Source: Brevibacterium sediminis (lineage in GTDB: Bacteria > Actinomycetota > Actinomycetes > Actinomycetales > Brevibacteriaceae). From it: a DNA stretch of 64,000 nucleotides. The notes below the pieces were generated by a model. It worked only from the letters and a program-made list of their open reading frames with translations, was not told where the DNA came from and ran no database searches. Positions 1-8,663 of this stretch are shown in pieces; position 1 is the first letter of the stretch, and each line of letters opens with the position of its first letter. The position numbers and the translations under genes are program-made. The stretch spans positions 896,134-960,133 of the forward strand of contig NZ_JABKDD010000001.1 of the NCBI RefSeq assembly GCF_013623905.1, in the 5' to 3' direction.

Positions 1-715
1 CGGTCTCGGGAGTGTTGAGGTACTTCGGTCCCTTGTCATCGTCATAGAGTCGGCGGGCGCCGAAGCCGATGGTCCGGGCGGTCATGTCCTTGATCGGCCA
101 GATCACCCGACCACGGAATCGGTCGTAGATTCCCCGACCGCCCTCGCTGGCCAGGCCGCCGGCGAGGATCTCCTCATCGGTGAAGCCGGCCTTGCGCAGA
201 TGGCTCGTCAGGGCATCCCAGGATTTCGGGGCGAACCCGATGCCGAATTCCCGGCTCGACTCGGCGGGAAAACCGCGGCCGGACAGGAACTCCCGGCCGA
301 TCTGCCCGGCCTCGGACTCGAGGGCCTGGGCGAAGAAGCGCCCCGCGACCTCGTGCATCTCCAGCAGCCGCTGCCTGCGGCTGGCCTGTTCCCGGTCCGG
401 GCCCTTCCCGTCCTCGTAGCGCAGGTGCATTCCGGCCTTGCCGGCCAGCGTCTCGACGGCTTCGACGAAGCTGAGCTGTTCGACCTTCTGCAGGAAGGTG
501 AACACGTCTCCGGACTCACCGCAGCCGAAGCAGTGGTACATCCCGACCTGCGGACGCACCGTGAACGACGGAGTCTTCTCGTCGTGGAACGGGCACAGTC
601 CTTTGAGGGATCCGATGCCCGCGGTCTTGAGGGTGACGAATTCCCCGATCACCTCGTCGATGCGGGTGCGGCTGCGCAGTTCGTCGATGTCCTCGCGTTT
701 GATGAGTCCGGCCAT
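1..715 (-). CDS. dnaG: DNA primase, N-terminal part (runs off the left edge)
   Basis: Synthesises RNA primers for the replisome. Only the first ~238 codons are inside the window; the 3' end lies beyond position 1. The ATG at 715-713 begins MAGLIKREDIDELRSRT, the usual primase N-terminus. A CHC2-type zinc-binding domain follows (CPFHDEKTPSF, then YHCFGCGESGDVFTF), and the start of the Toprim-N region is visible. The gene begins 3 bases after the dgt stop, so it is the distal gene of a dus-dgt-dnaG transcription unit, an order common in actinobacteria. Nothing odd was seen in the visible part. Confidence 0.93.
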   Translation of the reverse strand, partial: MAGLIKREDIDELRSRTRIDEVIGEFVTLKTAGIGSLKGLCPFHDEKTPSFTVRPQVGMYHCFGCGESGDVFTFLQKVEQLSFVEAVETLAGKAGMHLRYEDGKGPDREQASRRQRLLEMHEVAGRFFAQALESEAGQIGREFLSGRGFPAESSREFGIGFAPKSWDALTSHLRKAGFTDEEILAGGLASEGGRGIYDRFRGRVIWPIKDMTARTIGFGARRLYDDDKGPKYLNTPET

Positions 716-718
716 GGT

Positions 719-2026
719 CTAGAGCCGATCCTCCGCTCCGGCGTTGAGGTGGTGGTACAGGGCCCAGGCGGAATGGTCGGTCAGGGAGGCGATCTGGTCG
801 ACGATGACACGCAGTCGTGCGGAGTCGTCGGCGGCCTCGGCGTGGTCTGCCCGGAACATCGGATCGAGCTTGTCCGGTGACTGCGAGTACCATTCGGCGA
901 GTTCGTTGATGACCGCCGCCTGGATGTCATGCAGTCGCAGTCGATCCTCGGCGACCATCACCGTCAGCGTGGCCATGCCTTTGAGCACGGCGATCTCCAC
1001 GGTGGTCGCCTCGGGGACGACGAGTGAGGCCGAGTATCGGGCGAGGGGCTCCCAGCCGAATTCCTCACGGGTCGCGGATTCCGCGGCACCGACGAAGCGC
1101 CCGATGAGCTGACTGGTCATGTGTTTGAGGCCGGCCTGAGCACGTCGGGATCCGTCGAAGGCCTCCTTGGGCCAGTAGGCGGCGGCCTGCAGTCGGCCGA
1201 GTGCCTTGTCCATCTCCGCATCGGTGGTCTCCGGCAGGTACCACTGACGGGTGATGTCGAAGAGCTCGGCCCGCCGCTCATCGGCGGCGAAGTCGGCAAG
1301 GTCCAGATGGCCTGCGACGATGGCGTCCTCGACATCGTGGACGGAATAGGAGATGTCGTCGGCCAAGTCCATGACCTGGGCTTCGATGCATTTCTGGCCG
1401 TTGTCGATGCCGTCGCGGTAGAAGTCGAAGACAGCCCGGTCGTCATCGTAGACACCGAATTTGCGCACCCCGGAGTCGCGGCGACCGGCCGTGGCTTCGG
1501 CTCGCGGCCATGGGTACTTCGTCAGTGCATCGAGGCTCGCGCGGGAGAGGTTGAGGCCGGCCGGGCGGCCGTCATCGGCGATGACCTTCGGTTCGATCCG
1601 GGTGACCAGACGCAGGGTCTGGGCATTGCCCTCGAAGCCGCCGATGTCTGCGCACAGGGCATCGAGGATCGTCTCACCATGGTGGCCGAAAGGAGGGTGT
1701 CCGAGGTCGTGGGACAGACATGCGGTGTCGACGATATCGGGATCGCAGCCGAGGTAGCGGGCGAGTTCGCGGCCGACCTGGGCGACCTCGAGGGAGTGAG
1801 TGAGACGGGTGCGGACGAAATCGTCCGTACCCGGGGACACGACCTGGGTCTTCGCGCCGAGGCGTCGCAGACCCGAGGAGTGGAGGACGCGGGCACGGTC
1901 GCGCTGGAAAGCCGAGCGCCGCGGATTCTTCGCCGGTTCGCTCACCCACCGCTCCTCGTCCCACGGCGAGTAGACCGCCACGGTCCCCGTCCCCACCGAG
2001 GTGTGCGGGTGAGTGTCGAAGGGCAT
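719..2026 (-). CDS. dgt: Deoxyguanosinetriphosphate triphosphohydrolase-like HD protein
   Basis: HD-domain dNTP triphosphohydrolase that would cleave dGTP (or other dNTPs) to deoxynucleoside and triphosphate and help balance nucleotide pools. The 435-residue product carries the family N-terminus (DRARVLHSSGLRRLGAKTQV), the metal motif SHDLGHPPFGHHGE, and later MDLADDISYSVHD. I chose the ATG at 2026 because AGGAGG sits six bases upstream. A longer reading from an upstream start overlaps the dus gene. It starts just after the dus stop and ends 3 bases before dnaG, so the three are probably co-transcribed. Which nucleotide it prefers cannot be read from sequence. Confidence 0.93.
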   Translation of the reverse strand: MPFDTHPHTSVGTGTVAVYSPWDEERWVSEPAKNPRRSAFQRDRARVLHSSGLRRLGAKTQVVSPGTDDFVRTRLTHSLEVAQVGRELARYLGCDPDIVDTACLSHDLGHPPFGHHGETILDALCADIGGFEGNAQTLRLVTRIEPKVIADDGRPAGLNLSRASLDALTKYPWPRAEATAGRRDSGVRKFGVYDDDRAVFDFYRDGIDNGQKCIEAQVMDLADDISYSVHDVEDAIVAGHLDLADFAADERRAELFDITRQWYLPETTDAEMDKALGRLQAAAYWPKEAFDGSRRAQAGLKHMTSQLIGRFVGAAESATREEFGWEPLARYSASLVVPEATTVEIAVLKGMATLTVMVAEDRLRLHDIQAAVINELAEWYSQSPDKLDPMFRADHAEAADDSARLRVIVDQIASLTDHSAWALYHHLNAGAEDRL

Positions 2027-2028
2027 TC

Positions 2029-3216
2029 TCATCCTCCTGAGATGTCGAGTTCGGCCTCCGACAGCAGCGACTTCCCGCTGGGATCGAAGATGCGGGAGTC
2101 CAACCACCCCTCGGGCAGGTGCGGCTTCTTCGGCCTGGTGGTGCGGCCGCGGGACCCTTCGGCGGCTTCTCCCGGGTAGGGCGCGGTCTTGTCGAGCTGG
2201 TCGAGCAGTCCGGCGAGTTCTTCGAGAGAGGAGACCATGGCCAGCTGGCTGCGCAGCTCTCCCCCGACGGGGTAGCCCTTGAAGTACCAGGCGATGTGTT
2301 TGCGCAGGTCACGGACGCCGAGGAATTCGTCCTCGAAGTGATCGACGAGGTATTCGCCGTGTTTGTACACGGCACGAGCCACCTCGGCGAGTCCGGGACG
2401 GTGGCGTTCGTCGCTGCCGTTCAGCGCGTTCGCGAGGTCGCCGAACAGCCACGGCCGGCCTTGACAGCCACGCCCGATGACGACGCCGTCGCAGCCGGTC
2501 TTGGCCATCATGTCCAGGGCATCCTCGGCGGCGAAGATATCACCGTTGCCGAGCACCGGAACGGTGTCGCCGAGGTGGTCCTTGAGCCGGGCGATCGCGT
2601 CCCAGTCCGCGGTCCCCGAGTAGAGATCGGCCGCGGTGCGGCCGTGCAGTGCGACGGCGGCGACGCCGGCGTTGCGCGCGGTCTCGGCGGCGTCGAGGAA
2701 GGTCGTGTGGTCGGCATCGATGCCTTTGCGCATCTTCACGGTCACGGGCACGTCCCGGCGGGCCGCCTCGGTGACGGCCGTGGTGACGATGGATTTGAAC
2801 AGGTCCTGCTTCCACGGCAGCGCGGAGCCGCCGCCCTTGCGGGTGACCTTGGGGACGGGGCAGCCGAAGTTGAGGTCGATGTGATCGGCGCGGTCCTCTT
2901 CGACGAGCATCCGCACGGCCTGACCCATGGTCACCGGGTCGACTCCGTAGAGCTGGACGGAGCGTGGGGTCTCATAGGGCTCGTGGTGGATGATGCGCAT
3001 CGTCTTCGGATTGCGCTCGACCAGGGCCCGGGTGGTGACCATTTCGGTCACGTACAGGCCGGCGCCGTATTCGCGGCACAGACGGCGGAAGGCGGTGTTC
3101 GTGATTCCGGCCATGGGCGCGAGCACGACGGGCGAGGACAGCTCGATGGGCCCGATGCGCAGGGCAGTTTCGGGCTTCGGGGATGCGGCTTCTGGGGCAG
3201 GGCTGATGACACTCAC
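2029..3216 (-). CDS. dus: tRNA-dihydrouridine synthase (DusB-type)
   Basis: FMN-dependent enzyme that reduces uridine to dihydrouridine in tRNA D-loops. The TIM-barrel hallmarks are clear: APMAGITNTAFRRLCREYGAG near the start, HIDLNFGCPVPKV with the catalytic-cysteine motif, VTVKMRKGID, ALHGRT, and VLGNGDIF followed by GVVIGRGCQGRPW. At 395 residues it is slightly longer than E. coli DusB because of a C-terminal tail. The GTG start at 3216 has a GATAAT-like -10 box about six bases upstream and no Shine-Dalgarno, so the transcript may be leaderless. It heads the dus-dgt-dnaG unit. Confidence 0.92.
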   Translation of the reverse strand: MSVISPAPEAASPKPETALRIGPIELSSPVVLAPMAGITNTAFRRLCREYGAGLYVTEMVTTRALVERNPKTMRIIHHEPYETPRSVQLYGVDPVTMGQAVRMLVEEDRADHIDLNFGCPVPKVTRKGGGSALPWKQDLFKSIVTTAVTEAARRDVPVTVKMRKGIDADHTTFLDAAETARNAGVAAVALHGRTAADLYSGTADWDAIARLKDHLGDTVPVLGNGDIFAAEDALDMMAKTGCDGVVIGRGCQGRPWLFGDLANALNGSDERHRPGLAEVARAVYKHGEYLVDHFEDEFLGVRDLRKHIAWYFKGYPVGGELRSQLAMVSSLEELAGLLDQLDKTAPYPGEAAEGSRGRTTRPKKPHLPEGWLDSRIFDPSGKSLLSEAELDISGG

Positions 3217-3307
3217 GCAACCATTATCCCAGTCAAGTCAAAATCGCACATTCTCGTCTGCCTCTCCTGCCTGCTTCGCCGCCTCGGCTCGTCCTATTCG
3301 TCTCAAC

Positions 3308-4984
3308 TCAATCAACGGCTTCGGTGCGCAGAAATTCCCGCACGTCCCATTCGGTGTCGACGGAGAGTTCGGCGGCGAGCCGGTCGTCGTGGGTGACGAT
3401 CACCATGGCCCCGCCGAATCCTTCGAGCGCGGTCACCAGCGCCTCGAGGGATGACAGGTCGAGATTGTTGCCCGGTTCGTCGAGGATGAGCAGCTGCGGA
3501 GCCGGGTCATGGAGGAGCCCTGAGGCCAGGGCGACGCGGAAGCGCTCCCCTCCGGACAGGGTCTGACAGATCTGATCGGTGCGTCCGGCGCGCAGTCCCA
3601 TGGCCGCGAGCACCTCGTGGACGCGGTGCGGGTCGAGCTGCGGGTTGCCCGCGCGCACTGCCTCCATCACCGTGAGCTCCCCCGGCAGTCGGTACTGCTG
3701 GTCGAGGTGAGCCGTCGGTGCGGAGACGGTGATGGCGAGGTCGCCGAAGAGTTCAGCGACCGGCGGACCGGTTTCGGCCCCCACGTGTCCCTCGACCGTG
3801 TCGCCCGTGCCACCGCCCTGTCTGTCCTGGCCGTTGGCAGCCGCCAGGATCGCTGCCAGCAGGGTCGACTTGCCCGCCCCGTTCGGTCCGGTCAGCCGGA
3901 TCCGCTCGGGACCGAAGATCGTCTGCGGACGTTCGGACCTCGCCGAGGCGGTCGTGGAGATCTCGAGGACCCGTTTGCTCGCGTGGACCTGGGTGTCCGG
4001 CAGGTCGAGGCGGACGCTCGAGGACCGGCGCAGCGCATCCTTGGCGTTGGTGAGCTCGTCCCAGGCAGCCGCTTCGTCGGCGGCTTTGTCGCCGCGGCGT
4101 TTGGCCGCGGACTTCTCGGCGAAGTTCGTCAGCCCGTTCATCACGATCTTCGGTCGACGTTTGTTCTCTTTGTCCTTCTTGGCCTTCCGGTCGGCTCGAG
4201 CGAGTTTCGTCTCCAGTTCGATCCGTTGGCGCTTCTCGACCTGGTGGGACTTCTTCGCATCCGTGACCTTCTGCTGCTTCGCCTCCTCCTCCGCGGCGAC
4301 CATGGCTTCGTAGTCGTCGAAGTTCCCTCCGTAGACCCGCAGCCGGTCGGTCATCTCGATGATCGAGGTCATATGCGACAGCAGCGTGCGGTCGTGGGAG
4401 ATGACCAGGGTCGGTCCGCGTCGGTCGGTGAGCAGCGTCGTCAGCATAGTCCGTCCGTCCTCGTCGAGGTTGTTGCTCGGCTCGTCGAGGATCAGCCAGG
4501 TGTCACCGACCAGTGCCGCTCGGGCCAGTCCGATGCGTGTGGCCTGTCCACCGGAGAAGCTGCTCAGACTCCGATCGAGATCGCTGACACTCAGCTGCAG
4601 ACCGAGTTCGGACAGCGCCGCCAGGGCTCGCTCTTCGATATCCCAATCGTCGCCGATGAGGTCGAAGTCGGCCCCCGTCGCCTCTCCGGCCAGGGCGCGG
4701 CCCAGCGCTTGTCGGACGGGGGCGATGTCCAGCGCGGCATCGACCCGCTGCGTCGAATGCGGCAGCAGCTGGTCGATGTAGACGGCGCCATCGGCACCTG
4801 TGACGGTTCCTGACGAGGCACTCAGCCGACCGGCGAGGATGCGGGCGAAGGTGGATTTGCCGATTCCGTTGTCGCCGACGAGTCCGACGAGGCCGGCCGG
4901 GATGGTGGCGGTGAGTCGGGAGAAGATCTCGGTATCGTCGCCGAGGCGGTAGTCCAGTTCGGACACAGTGATTGCTGCAGGCAT
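3308..4984 (-). CDS. ABC-F subfamily ATP-binding protein (ribosome-acting type)
   Basis: Soluble twin-ATPase protein with no membrane segments. ABC-F proteins bind the ribosomal E site and either control translation or protect ribosomes from antibiotics. The first ATPase domain has GDNGIGKST, the signature FSGGQATRIGLARA and LILDEPSNNLD. A charged, Lys/Arg-rich linker follows (~residues 220-300). The second domain has GPNGAGKST, LSGGERFRVALA and LILDEPGNNLD. I prefer the ATG at 4984, where GAGGA lies five bases upstream, over the in-frame ATG at 4996, which has no ribosome-binding site. The structured leader with its own small ORF (separate entries) suggests drug-inducible expression. Whether this copy gives resistance is unknown. 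Confidence 0.85.
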   Translation of the reverse strand: MPAAITVSELDYRLGDDTEIFSRLTATIPAGLVGLVGDNGIGKSTFARILAGRLSASSGTVTGADGAVYIDQLLPHSTQRVDAALDIAPVRQALGRALAGEATGADFDLIGDDWDIEERALAALSELGLQLSVSDLDRSLSSFSGGQATRIGLARAALVGDTWLILDEPSNNLDEDGRTMLTTLLTDRRGPTLVISHDRTLLSHMTSIIEMTDRLRVYGGNFDDYEAMVAAEEEAKQQKVTDAKKSHQVEKRQRIELETKLARADRKAKKDKENKRRPKIVMNGLTNFAEKSAAKRRGDKAADEAAAWDELTNAKDALRRSSSVRLDLPDTQVHASKRVLEISTTASARSERPQTIFGPERIRLTGPNGAGKSTLLAAILAAANGQDRQGGGTGDTVEGHVGAETGPPVAELFGDLAITVSAPTAHLDQQYRLPGELTVMEAVRAGNPQLDPHRVHEVLAAMGLRAGRTDQICQTLSGGERFRVALASGLLHDPAPQLLILDEPGNNLDLSSLEALVTALEGFGGAMVIVTHDDRLAAELSVDTEWDVREFLRTEAVD

Positions 4985-5058
4985 GAGGGTCCTCATTTCG
5001 TGTACGCAGAAGCGCTGCGGGCCCGTGGCACCCGCAAGTCACGGTATGAGGATTCACT
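4985..5058 (-). promoter_or_regulatory. Putative translational attenuator of the ABC-F gene
   Basis: On the minus-strand transcript, TCCTCAT (5052-5046) is perfectly complementary to ATGAGGA (4996-4990), which holds the ABC-F Shine-Dalgarno. Between them lies a hairpin with stem TGCGGG/CCCGCA (5036-5031 with 5021-5016). The Shine-Dalgarno can also fold locally with CCTCAT. The arrangement resembles leader-peptide attenuators of inducible ABC-F and Erm genes. It rests on pairing seen by eye only. Confidence 0.45.
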
Positions 5059-5094
5059 TCACAGCAGAGACGTCCTTGAACGGAAATGGAACAT
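5059..5094 (-). CDS. Candidate leader peptide MFHFRSRTSLL upstream of the ABC-F gene
   Basis: An 11-codon ORF (ATG at 5094-5092, TGA at 5061-5059) ends about 75 bases before the ABC-F start. A plausible promoter (TTGACC at 5127-5122, GATCAT at 5104-5099, spacing 17) would place the transcript start at or very near this ATG, giving a leaderless leader peptide. The segment just after its stop (minus-strand TCCTCAT) can pair with ATGAGGA at the ABC-F ribosome-binding site. That is the layout expected if ribosome stalling on the peptide frees the downstream start. Translation of such a short ORF is inferred, not shown. Confidence 0.45.
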   Translation of the reverse strand: MFHFRSRTSLL

Positions 5095-5131
5095 AACAAT
5101 GATCGCCGAGGCAGCTCGCCCGGTCAACACC

Positions 5132-5209
5132 ACCCCTTCTTACTACCTGACGGCGGCCCAGCAACCTCGCGCCAGGTTGCTGGGCCGCCGTCAGGTAGTA
5201 AGAAGGGGT
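5132..5209. repeat. Long perfect palindrome, copy 1
   Basis: Perfect inverted repeat with 36-bp arms and a six-base centre (CGCGCC). The arm runs from ACCCCTTCTTACTACCTGAC to GCCCAGCAACCT. The central ~56 bases (TACCTGACGGCGGCCCAGCA and its complement) recur at 10,964-11,019 and 12,446-12,503. This copy lies between the 3' end of the XRE-cupin gene and the promoter of the ABC-F leader. It could terminate the regulator transcript, but no U-tract follows. Confidence 0.95.
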
Positions 5210-5218
5210 CCGGCAGGT

Positions 5219-5767
5219 TCAGATGATGATGAGCATGAGTTCGGCGGGCTCGTCGTGGGGGTTGGCCAATTGGTGTGGAACGTCACCGGGAGCCTGGGCG
5301 CAGTCACCGGCGTGCAGGGTCGTACGACGGTCGATGGTGACGACCTCGATGCTGCCTTTGAGGACGAAGAAGCTCTCACGCGATCCGCTGCGGTGGGCGG
5401 CGAAGGCCGAGGTCTCGCTGCGCGGGTCGAGGCGGTAGTGCACGACATCCATGTTCTCGATCGCCGAAGGCAGATCCCGCCGCCAGACCCCCTTGCCGAA
5501 GGTCGAGGTCGTGGGGATCGCCTCACTGCGGGTGATCGTGACTTCCGGAGCGGCCAGCAGCTCGCCGACGTCGACGCCGAGGGCGCGGGAGAGACCCATG
5601 GCGTTCGATACCGATGTGTCCTGCTCGCCTCGTTCGATCTTCGACAGAGCGGCGCGGGACAGCCCCGCCCTCACCGCGAGCTCGTTGAGGGTAAGGTTGT
5701 TGTACTTGCGCCGGGCTCTGATGCGGGCGCCGAAGACACGTGCGCCGAGATCCTCTTCTTTCGCCAT
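5219..5767 (-). CDS. XRE-family regulator with C-terminal cupin domain
   Basis: A 182-residue DNA-binding regulator. Residues ~13-68 form a helix-turn-helix (IRARRKYNNLTLNELAVRAG, then LSRAALSKIERGEQDTSVS). Residues ~105-180 form a small cupin sensor domain (ESFFVLKGSIEVV, HAGDCAQAPGDVPHQL). Proteins of this build usually repress or activate a neighbouring transport or catabolic gene and bind a small ligand in the cupin. It is divergent from the LctP-type permease, and a 7+7 bp inverted repeat lies between the two starts, so it probably controls that permease. Its 3' end abuts palindrome copy 1. The ligand is unknown. Confidence 0.88.
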   Translation of the reverse strand: MAKEEDLGARVFGARIRARRKYNNLTLNELAVRAGLSRAALSKIERGEQDTSVSNAMGLSRALGVDVGELLAAPEVTITRSEAIPTTSTFGKGVWRRDLPSAIENMDVVHYRLDPRSETSAFAAHRSGSRESFFVLKGSIEVVTIDRRTTLHAGDCAQAPGDVPHQLANPHDEPAELMLIII

Positions 5768-5778
5768 TGGAGCATCAT

Positions 5779-5801
5779 ATTCTATTCTTGGATCATAGAA
5801 T
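5779..5801. promoter_or_regulatory. Candidate operator in the divergent XRE/LctP promoter region
   Basis: ATTCTAT and ATAGAAT form a perfect inverted repeat separated by nine bases (TCTTGGATC). It sits between the starts of the XRE-cupin regulator (5767) and the permease (5829), in a short AT-rich stretch. The position suggests a binding site for the adjacent regulator. Confidence 0.5.
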
Positions 5802-5828
5802 CACATCTCACAAAGGAAACTTCACCCT

Positions 5829-7217
5829 ATGGCGGCAGTGCTGGCTCTCACTCCGATCCTCATTGCCATCGTCCTGCTCCTGCTCAAGCAGAGTTCCTGG
5901 GTCGCCGCTCTCGCCGGCGCCGTACTCGCGGCCGGTCTCGTCGCCTTCGTCTTCCCCACCCCCGCCTCGGTGTTGGTGGAATCGGGGATCGACTACTTTC
6001 CGCTCATCCTCGAGGTCGCGCTCATCCTGCTCTTCGGCATGCTGCTCGCCCGCCTGCTCGAGTCCGCAGGGTCGATGTCGCAGATCTCGTCCTGGGTCGA
6101 GTCGCTGTCACCGGGTCGCCCACTCGGGGTCGCGCTCGTCGTGTTCGGCATCGTGCCCTTCGCGGAATCGGTCACCGGCTTCGGCATCGGAGTCACCGTC
6201 GGGGTGCCGATCCTCCGTCACCTCGGCTGCACCCTGCGGCAGTCCGCGATCCTCGGCCTCCTCGGTCTCATCGCCGTCCCGTGGGGCGCCCTGGGACCGG
6301 GCACCACCGTCGCAGCGGCGCTGGCGGGCCTGGACGTCGACGAACTCGGTCTGGCCACGGCATGGATCAATGCGATACCGGTCATCATCGTCGCGATCGC
6401 GGTGGTCGCGATCATGCGCCCGTCCGCCGCCTCGGCGCTGGGGATCATCGGCGCCGGCGCACTCCTGTGGGCGGGGATCCTCGCCTCCAGCTCCGTCATC
6501 GGCATGGCCCCGTCGGGAATCATCGGATCGCTGATCGTCATCCTCCTCGTCGGTGCGCTGTTCATGATCCGCAAGAGAGCCACCGGGCTGACGCGCCGCC
6601 TCGGCGTGGCCGTTCTTCCCTACGGGGTGCTCACGGTGGGCCTGCTGTTGGCGCGAGCTCTTCATGCCGCGCTGCCGTCGACCTTCACGCAGATCATCGC
6701 CTCTCCCCCGTTCTGGCTGGCCGCCGCCTGTCTCATCGCTGCCATCACCGTCGCCGGCAGACGCGATGTCACGGTTGCGGCCGTGCGTTCCTGGGTTCCC
6801 ATCGGCGTCGGCACCGCCGCATTCATGCTCATGGGTTGGATCATGACGACGACGGGGATGAGCGAGGCGATCGGTTCCCTGCTGCCGGCCGGGCTCATTC
6901 TGCTGACTCCCTGGCTGAATTCCATCGGAGCGGTGCTCACCGGGTCGAACACTGGAGCGAACTCGATGTTCACCGGCACTCTGACCGCGGCCGCCGCATC
7001 ATCGCATGTTTCGGCCCTGCCGGTCGTCGCGGCCGGAAACGCGGCAGGATCGCTGGCCGCTCTCGCCGCTCCCCCACGGGTGGCGATGGCTGTGCAGATC
7101 GCCGATTCATCGGTGGCCGTCTCGGCGAAGGACATCTCCTGGGTGCAGGGCCGAGCACTCGCGGTGGCGGGGATCAACGCCCTTGCCCTCGGCCTGTGGA
7201 TCCAGTTCTTCGTCTGA
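5829..7217 (+). CDS. LctP-family (L-lactate/glycolate-type) permease
   Basis: Integral membrane carrier of 462 residues with about twelve or more hydrophobic segments. Family-typical stretches are PFAESVTGFGIGVTVGVPI (~residues 115-133) and LTGSNTGANSMFTGTL, both hallmarks of LctP permeases that move lactate, glycolate or related 2-hydroxy acids with protons. It is somewhat shorter than E. coli LldP (551). The ATG has AAGGA about ten bases upstream. It is divergent from the XRE-cupin regulator and sits in a block with an M24 hydrolase and an aminotransferase, so the true substrate may be another small carboxylate. Substrate is not determined. Confidence 0.85.
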   Translation: MAAVLALTPILIAIVLLLLKQSSWVAALAGAVLAAGLVAFVFPTPASVLVESGIDYFPLILEVALILLFGMLLARLLESAGSMSQISSWVESLSPGRPLGVALVVFGIVPFAESVTGFGIGVTVGVPILRHLGCTLRQSAILGLLGLIAVPWGALGPGTTVAAALAGLDVDELGLATAWINAIPVIIVAIAVVAIMRPSAASALGIIGAGALLWAGILASSSVIGMAPSGIIGSLIVILLVGALFMIRKRATGLTRRLGVAVLPYGVLTVGLLLARALHAALPSTFTQIIASPPFWLAAACLIAAITVAGRRDVTVAAVRSWVPIGVGTAAFMLMGWIMTTTGMSEAIGSLLPAGLILLTPWLNSIGAVLTGSNTGANSMFTGTLTAAAASSHVSALPVVAAGNAAGSLAALAAPPRVAMAVQIADSSVAVSAKDISWVQGRALAVAGINALALGLWIQFFV

Positions 7218-7302
7218 TCGTCGCCGGCGAGTTCGGCTCGGGGATGCGGACGGAGACTGCTGAGGCGGGCGGGCTGTGCCCGAGGGGCGGCCGCGGAACG
7301 CC

Positions 7303-8631
7303 TCAGACGCGGATGATCTCACGCGGGAAATGGGTGAACGGTTCGCAGCCGGTGTCGGTGATGAGCACCGGTTCCGAGAGCTCGATTCCGTAGCCGTTCA
7401 TCCACATTCCGCCGATGAGGTGGAAGGTCATTCCCGCCTCGAGGATCTGGTCGTCCTCGGTGCGGATCGAGATCGTCCGCTCGCCCCAGTCGGGCGGGTA
7501 GCCGATCCCGATCGAGTACCCCAGACGACTGGGTTTCTCCAGTCCCGACAGGGCGAGCACGCGATTCCAGGTGCGGGCGAGTTCCGCGGTGGGCACCTCG
7601 GGGGCGGCGACGTCGAGGACCGCGGACAGCGCCTCGGCGACCACGCCTTCGAGACGGACGAGCTCCTGCTTCGGTCGCCCGGTCACCGCGGTGCGGGCCA
7701 GCGGAACATGGTAGCGGCGGTGGACTCCGGCGAGTTCGATGCTCACCGATTCGTCGCGTTCGAACTTCCGATCGGTCCAGCTCAGATGCGGGGTGTCCGC
7801 GCTTTCTCCGGTGGGCATGAGCGGGACGATCGAGGGATAGTCGCCCCAGACTCCGTCGCCTCCTCGGGTCTGGGCTTCAGAGATCGCGGCCGCCACTTCG
7901 TTCTGGCCGACGCCGACGCCGATCGTGCCCAGTGCCGCGTCCATGGCGGCGGTGGTCACCTTTGCGGCCTTGCGCATGAGCGCGATCTCCGCCGGAGACT
8001 TGACCGCGCGGATCCAGTTGACGAGTTCGAAGGAGTCGACGAGGCGCCATTCGGGCACGCCGTTGACCAGGGCCCGGAAGGCTCGCGGGGAGAAGAAATG
8101 CGAATCCATCTCGACGCCGACCGGAGAAGTCGAGGCACGGGCGACCTCCCACCGCTGGCGCAGGGCGAAGGCGACCCAGTCGAAGGGGTGGATATGCGGA
8201 CGCTGCACATAGCGTTCGGGATAGCCGACGATGTCCTCGGGCGGCAGCCAGGAGGTATGCGAGGCTCCCCGTGCGTCCATATCGCGCATGAACAGCGTCA
8301 TCGGTCCCGACGACGGCACGAAGAGCAGCTGCGGGGTGTAGAAGGACCACGCGTTGTAGCCGGTGAGGTAGTAGATGTTGGCCGGGTCGGTGACGATGAG
8401 CGCGGCCAGGCCCTGGTCGAGCATGCGGTTGCGCACCGAGGCGATCCGCCCGAGGTACTCCTCGGCGCTGAACGACAGTTCGTTCGCGCCGATCGTATCG
8501 ACTTCGCCGGGAACCGGCTGCGGGCGCGCCTTGACCTCTTTGCCGGCCTGCCCCTGCTCGGCTCCGGGACGCATCCCGTGCACATCCGGGCGATTGTCAT
8601 CGCCGCCGTAGAACAGCTCACCCTCATTCAT
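7303..8631 (-). CDS. M24-family (creatinase/Xaa-Pro aminopeptidase fold) hydrolase, ectoine-hydrolase-like
   Basis: A 442-residue pita-bread-fold protein. The segment IYYLTGYNAWSFYTPQLL resembles what I recall of ectoine hydrolases (DoeA/EutD), which open ectoine to N-acetyl-diaminobutyrate. Later parts are GVGQNEVAAAI, SIELAGVHRRYHVPLARTAV and GMTFHLIGGMW. The classical metal ligands of true aminopeptidases are largely missing, as in creatinase-like members. I start at ATG 8631. A longer frame begins at a TTG that is really the first three bases of TTGACA, a perfect -35 box at 8667-8662, so the mRNA is probably leaderless or nearly so. The neighbouring Lrp regulator and class III aminotransferase echo ectoine-degradation clusters. 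Substrate is inferred. Confidence 0.7.
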   Translation of the reverse strand: MNEGELFYGGDDNRPDVHGMRPGAEQGQAGKEVKARPQPVPGEVDTIGANELSFSAEEYLGRIASVRNRMLDQGLAALIVTDPANIYYLTGYNAWSFYTPQLLFVPSSGPMTLFMRDMDARGASHTSWLPPEDIVGYPERYVQRPHIHPFDWVAFALRQRWEVARASTSPVGVEMDSHFFSPRAFRALVNGVPEWRLVDSFELVNWIRAVKSPAEIALMRKAAKVTTAAMDAALGTIGVGVGQNEVAAAISEAQTRGGDGVWGDYPSIVPLMPTGESADTPHLSWTDRKFERDESVSIELAGVHRRYHVPLARTAVTGRPKQELVRLEGVVAEALSAVLDVAAPEVPTAELARTWNRVLALSGLEKPSRLGYSIGIGYPPDWGERTISIRTEDDQILEAGMTFHLIGGMWMNGYGIELSEPVLITDTGCEPFTHFPREIIRV

Positions 8632-8663
8632 AATCCCAGTGTGGTGATCTCGCTCACATACTG

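Noticed and set aside
1121..2179. Long open frame on the plus strand opposite dgt
   Set aside because: It mirrors the dgt gene, has no start signal, and its composition is that expected of an antisense frame in high-GC DNA. Similar frames opposite dus, glyS, leuA, hemE and dxs were dropped for the same reason.
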